A stretch of DNA of 34,989 nucleotides from Microbacteriaceae bacterium (GTDB taxonomy: Bacteria > Actinomycetota > Actinomycetes > Actinomycetales > Microbacteriaceae): positions 1-34,989 of the forward strand of contig JAVECW010000150.1 in assembly GCA_030841285.1 (NCBI GenBank), given 5' to 3'. Under the pieces are notes generated by a model. That model was not told the DNA's origin and searched no databases. It saw only the letters and a list, made by a program, of their open reading frames with translations. Both the position numbers and the translations under genes were made by a program. Of the stretch, positions 32,861 to 34,989 are shown one piece after another; within the stretch, counting starts at the first letter, position 1, and every line of letters begins with the position of its first letter.

Positions 32861-33932
32861 GCTGTGCGGCGACCGGCGCGGCCTGACCAGGTAGCGGTCG
32901 GAGGGTCGTCCACTCCGGGTCGGCCCATCGGGTGCTGCTCGTAACACTCGGCGCGTATCTGCCGGGCGCCTCCATCCGGGCTCGCACGCTGGAATGCACC
33001 ACTGCATCCAACGGAATCGGGCGACGCCGGTCGATGAAGATCTTGTAGATCCATGGGTTCTTGTGTACGAGTCCGCGTGCGTTGTCGGCGGTGATGCTGC
33101 ACACGTTGGCGTAGTAGTCGGGGTCGACAATCATGCCCTCCTCGACGGCGCCCTCGACGATCCACTTGAGCGACACGGCCGACAGGCGCGGATCGTCTTC
33201 AAAAGTGCCGCCAACATCCGTGTGGACGCCAGCGAACCAGACCTCCTCGAGCCTGGACTTGTCGGTGGGCGTGACGAGGTACTCGCGGAACGGGCGGCGC
33301 TGCTCATCGATCGACACGGCATGACGCACCCGCGCGTCGTTCGTGAGCTGGCGCGTGTATGGCCACTTGATGTCCCACCGCAGAAAGCCGGCGGCCTTCA
33401 CCGTGTCGAACGCGCCCAGGTAGGCGACCGGCACCGTGCTGCGGCCCGCGGTCTTGCGTGCGAAGGTTCCAGCGAACTTGTGGATCGCGGCCCAGTCGAT
33501 GTTTTCTTCGCCAGCCTTTCGCGCAAACTCGGCGACCGCATACGGAACGAGATTCTCGGAACCCGGATACAGCAAGCCGATCGCTCTCAGCATCCCCGAA
33601 AGTGCGCGGGCAGTGTACGCGCCGCGGCTGAAGCCGAAGAGGAAGATGCGGTCGCCTGGCTGCCACTCCTGCATCAGCCAGGTGTAAGCCTCTCCAAGGT
33701 TCTGGCGCAGGCCGATCCCGAATGCGAGGCCGCCGAGGCGCGTCATTGCGCGGCCCAGCGGTGTCCACGCGCCGGGTGCCGAGAAGGTCCCGACGCCCGG
33801 GTCGTAGTACGCGGCCTGTTTTGCCGGATCGGTGAGATCGAGCATCCCGAACACTTTGATGACGTTCGAGTCGCCCTTGGCGCGGGGCTGGGCGCCGGTG
33901 CCATCCAAACAGACCACCAGGTTCCTGGCCAT
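32847..33932 (-). CDS. DUF2235 alpha/beta hydrolase (Tle1-like phospholipase/lipase fold)
   Basis: A 361-aa protein. It begins MARNLVVCLDGTG, the DUF2235 opening, followed by YYDPGVGTF. The nucleophile elbow FGFSRGAYTAR has S102. WFAGVHTDVGGTF is the conserved 'GVHxDVGG' segment that provides Asp and His of the triad. T6SS effector Tle1 uses this domain as a phospholipase, but many DUF2235 proteins are stand-alone and uncharacterised. No signal peptide, no secretion marker domain and no T6SS genes are present. The ATG at 33932 has GGAGGTG close upstream; the longer open frame to 34808 runs antisense to the helicase and is not real. A hairpin lies in its leader. Confidence 0.87.
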   Translation of the reverse strand: MARNLVVCLDGTGAQPRAKGDSNVIKVFGMLDLTDPAKQAAYYDPGVGTFSAPGAWTPLGRAMTRLGGLAFGIGLRQNLGEAYTWLMQEWQPGDRIFLFGFSRGAYTARALSGMLRAIGLLYPGSENLVPYAVAEFARKAGEENIDWAAIHKFAGTFARKTAGRSTVPVAYLGAFDTVKAAGFLRWDIKWPYTRQLTNDARVRHAVSIDEQRRPFREYLVTPTDKSRLEEVWFAGVHTDVGGTFEDDPRLSAVSLKWIVEGAVEEGMIVDPDYYANVCSITADNARGLVHKNPWIYKIFIDRRRPIPLDAVVHSSVRARMEAPGRYAPSVTSSTRWADPEWTTLRPLPGQAAPVAAQPTKP

Positions 33933-33954
33933 CGGGCACCTCCGCAACGTCGCG

Positions 33955-33977
33955 AGCCGTTGCCGTGGGGAACGGCT
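33955..33977 (-). promoter_or_regulatory. Leader hairpin upstream of the DUF2235 gene
   Basis: AGCCGTT (33955-33961) and AACGGCT (33971-33977) form a perfect 7-bp stem with a 9-nt loop, ending 22 nt before the DUF2235 ATG at 33932. It could influence translation or mRNA stability, or be part of an operator. The rest of the 231-bp divergent gap contains a tandem GGTCGGGC pair (33993-34008) and TACAGT (34136-34141), a possible -10 for the helicase. Confidence 0.4.
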
Positions 33978-34149
33978 GGCTATCACGGTAGCGGTCGGGC
34001 GGTCGGGCTGGCTAGAGCAATGCTTTAATTCCTCTTGCGTCGAATGGCACTGGCCAGATGCCAAGACCTCCGACAGCGCAGCAGCCCCGATCGAGCCCCG
34101 GCCATTCGCTCTGAGCTGGTCGAAGGTCCGGCCTCTACAGTTCGAAGTA

Positions 34150-34162
34150 CTACCGTTGGTAG
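34150..34162 (+). promoter_or_regulatory. Small hairpin abutting the DEAD-box helicase start codon
   Basis: CTACC (34150-34154), loop GTT, GGTAG (34158-34162), one nt before the ATG at 34164. No Shine-Dalgarno sequence is present where one would be expected. The start may be read from a very short or leaderless mRNA, or the hairpin may modulate initiation. Confidence 0.4.
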
Positions 34163-34163
34163 C

Positions 34164-34989
34164 ATGACGGCCCCGGAAACACTGCCAAGCGAGGCAGACA
34201 CTGCCCACGAAGCGAAGACATTCTCTGAGCTTGGGCTCGACGGCGCGGTGCTCAAGGCGCTGAAGGATGTCGGGTACGAGACTCCATCCGCCATCCAAGC
34301 CGCGACCATCCCTCTGCTGCTCGCCGGGCGCGACGTCGTCGGCCTCGCTCAGACGGGCACCGGGAAGACCGCAGCATTCGCCTTGCCGATCCTTTCGCGC
34401 CTCGATGTGTCGCAGAAGAGCCCCCAGGCGCTCGTCCTCGCCCCCACGCGCGAGCTCGCTCTGCAGGTCTGCGAGGCGTTCGAGAAGTACGCCGCGCACG
34501 TGCGCGGCGTCCACGTCTTGCCCGTGTACGGCGGTCAAGGCTACGGTGTTCAACTCTCTGCGCTGCGGCGCGGTGTCCACATCGTGGTCGGCACGCCGGG
34601 TCGCATCATGGACCACCTCGAGAAGGGCACCCTCGACCTGTCCGAGCTGAAGTACCTGGTGCTCGATGAGGCCGACGAGATGCTCAAGATGGGGTTCGCC
34701 GAGGATGTCGAGACGATCCTCGCCGACACTCCCGACGACAAACAGGTCGCGCTGTTCTCGGCCACGATGCCCGCACAGATCCGACGGATCTCGAAGAAGT
34801 ACCTGCATGACCCTGAAGAGATCACGGTCAAGAACAAGACGACGACCTCCGCGAACACGACGCAGCGCTACCTGATGGTGTCCTACCCGCAGAAAGTCGA
34901 CGCGCTCACCCGCATCCTCGAGGTGGAGAACTTCGAGGGAATGATCGTGTTCGTCCGCACCAAGAATGAGACGGAGACGCTCGCCGAGA
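34164..34989 (+). CDS. DEAD-box ATP-dependent RNA helicase (5' part, runs off the right edge)
   Basis: The first 275 codons of an RNA helicase, with no stop before the window ends. Q-motif (FSELGL ... GYETPSAIQ, 20-45), motif I AQTGTGKT (62-69), Ia PTRELA (94-99), GG (123-124), Ib TPGR (144-147), II DEAD (168-171) and III SAT (199-201) are all intact. RecA domain 2 begins near 225 (QKVDALTRILEVE ... IVFVRTKNETE). This resembles the DeaD/CsdA group, which remodels structured RNA in cold growth and ribosome assembly, but the C-terminal region that would decide is missing. It is divergent from DUF2235 and has an unusual start context with a hairpin and no ribosome-binding site. Confidence 0.93.
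   Translation, partial: MTAPETLPSEADTAHEAKTFSELGLDGAVLKALKDVGYETPSAIQAATIPLLLAGRDVVGLAQTGTGKTAAFALPILSRLDVSQKSPQALVLAPTRELALQVCEAFEKYAAHVRGVHVLPVYGGQGYGVQLSALRRGVHIVVGTPGRIMDHLEKGTLDLSELKYLVLDEADEMLKMGFAEDVETILADTPDDKQVALFSATMPAQIRRISKKYLHDPEEITVKNKTTTSANTTQRYLMVSYPQKVDALTRILEVENFEGMIVFVRTKNETETLAE

Noticed and set aside
32847-33932. Reading the DUF2235 protein as a type VI secretion effector
   Set aside because: No T6SS genes, VgrG or immunity gene are nearby, and the inferred host is an actinobacterium, a group where T6SS is not expected.
33933-34808. Long minus-strand extension of the DUF2235 frame (to 653 aa)
   Set aside because: It runs antisense to the intact DEAD-box helicase motifs, and the DUF2235 family start MARNLVVCLDGTG has its own ribosome-binding site at 33932.

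Overview
The window looks like chromosomal DNA of a high-GC Actinomycetota, most likely Microbacteriaceae. Coding DNA is strongly G/C at third codon positions, GTG starts are frequent, and several gene types common in that group are present: a RimK with an RCK-type C-terminal domain, a MinD-like ATPase with a Glu/Pro-rich N-terminus, and an Rv2326c/Rv2325c-like ECF transporter pair. No rRNA, tRNA, CRISPR array, integrase, transposase or phage gene was seen. This is family-level inference from translated sequence, not a database result.

Layout. 1-4.9 kb: a partial gene at the left edge, a DHA2-type MFS exporter, a divergent pair of a retropepsin-like protease and rimK (putative RimK-type glutamate ligation and its reversal), and an orphan rhamnulokinase with a coupled leader ORF. 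5-11 kb: a secreted two-repeat protein, the MinD-like ATPase, a siderophore-interacting reductase, a 46-aa membrane protein, a GNAT acetyltransferase, a SnoaL-like protein and a lipoprotein. 11-15 kb: a coupled operon of a membrane GT2 polysaccharide synthase and a membrane-anchored GH18 enzyme with two chitin-binding-like modules, which looks like an exopolysaccharide synthesis/processing pair. 15-19.4 kb: an MFS transporter and an ECF transporter whose membrane part and both ATPases are fused in one chain, followed by EcfT. 19.6-24 kb: a tightly coupled operon of M20 amidohydrolase, GntR regulator, alpha/beta hydrolase and APC permease, behind a perfect 11-bp-arm palindrome and ended by an 11-bp hairpin. 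24.2-26.2 kb: an SDR-tautomerase operon divergent from a TetR regulator, with three copies of a GACnGATCnGTC-like operator between them, then a possible quinone-oxidoreductase remnant. 26.3-29.1 kb: GNAT, two small membrane proteins, a 5'-3' exonuclease and a four-helix membrane protein.

29.1-33.9 kb is the least ordinary stretch. A cytosolic-looking HExxH metallopeptidase is translationally coupled to an MBL-fold hydrolase and meets, tail to tail, a DUF2235 (Tle1-like) alpha/beta hydrolase. The upstream gap holds what appears to be a decayed coding fragment. I do not recognise this combination as a named system. The window ends inside a DEAD-box RNA helicase.

A genome-scale signal also stands out by eye: the word GGATGC and its complement GCATCC seem enriched in coding DNA, forcing otherwise disfavoured codons (GAT, GCA).
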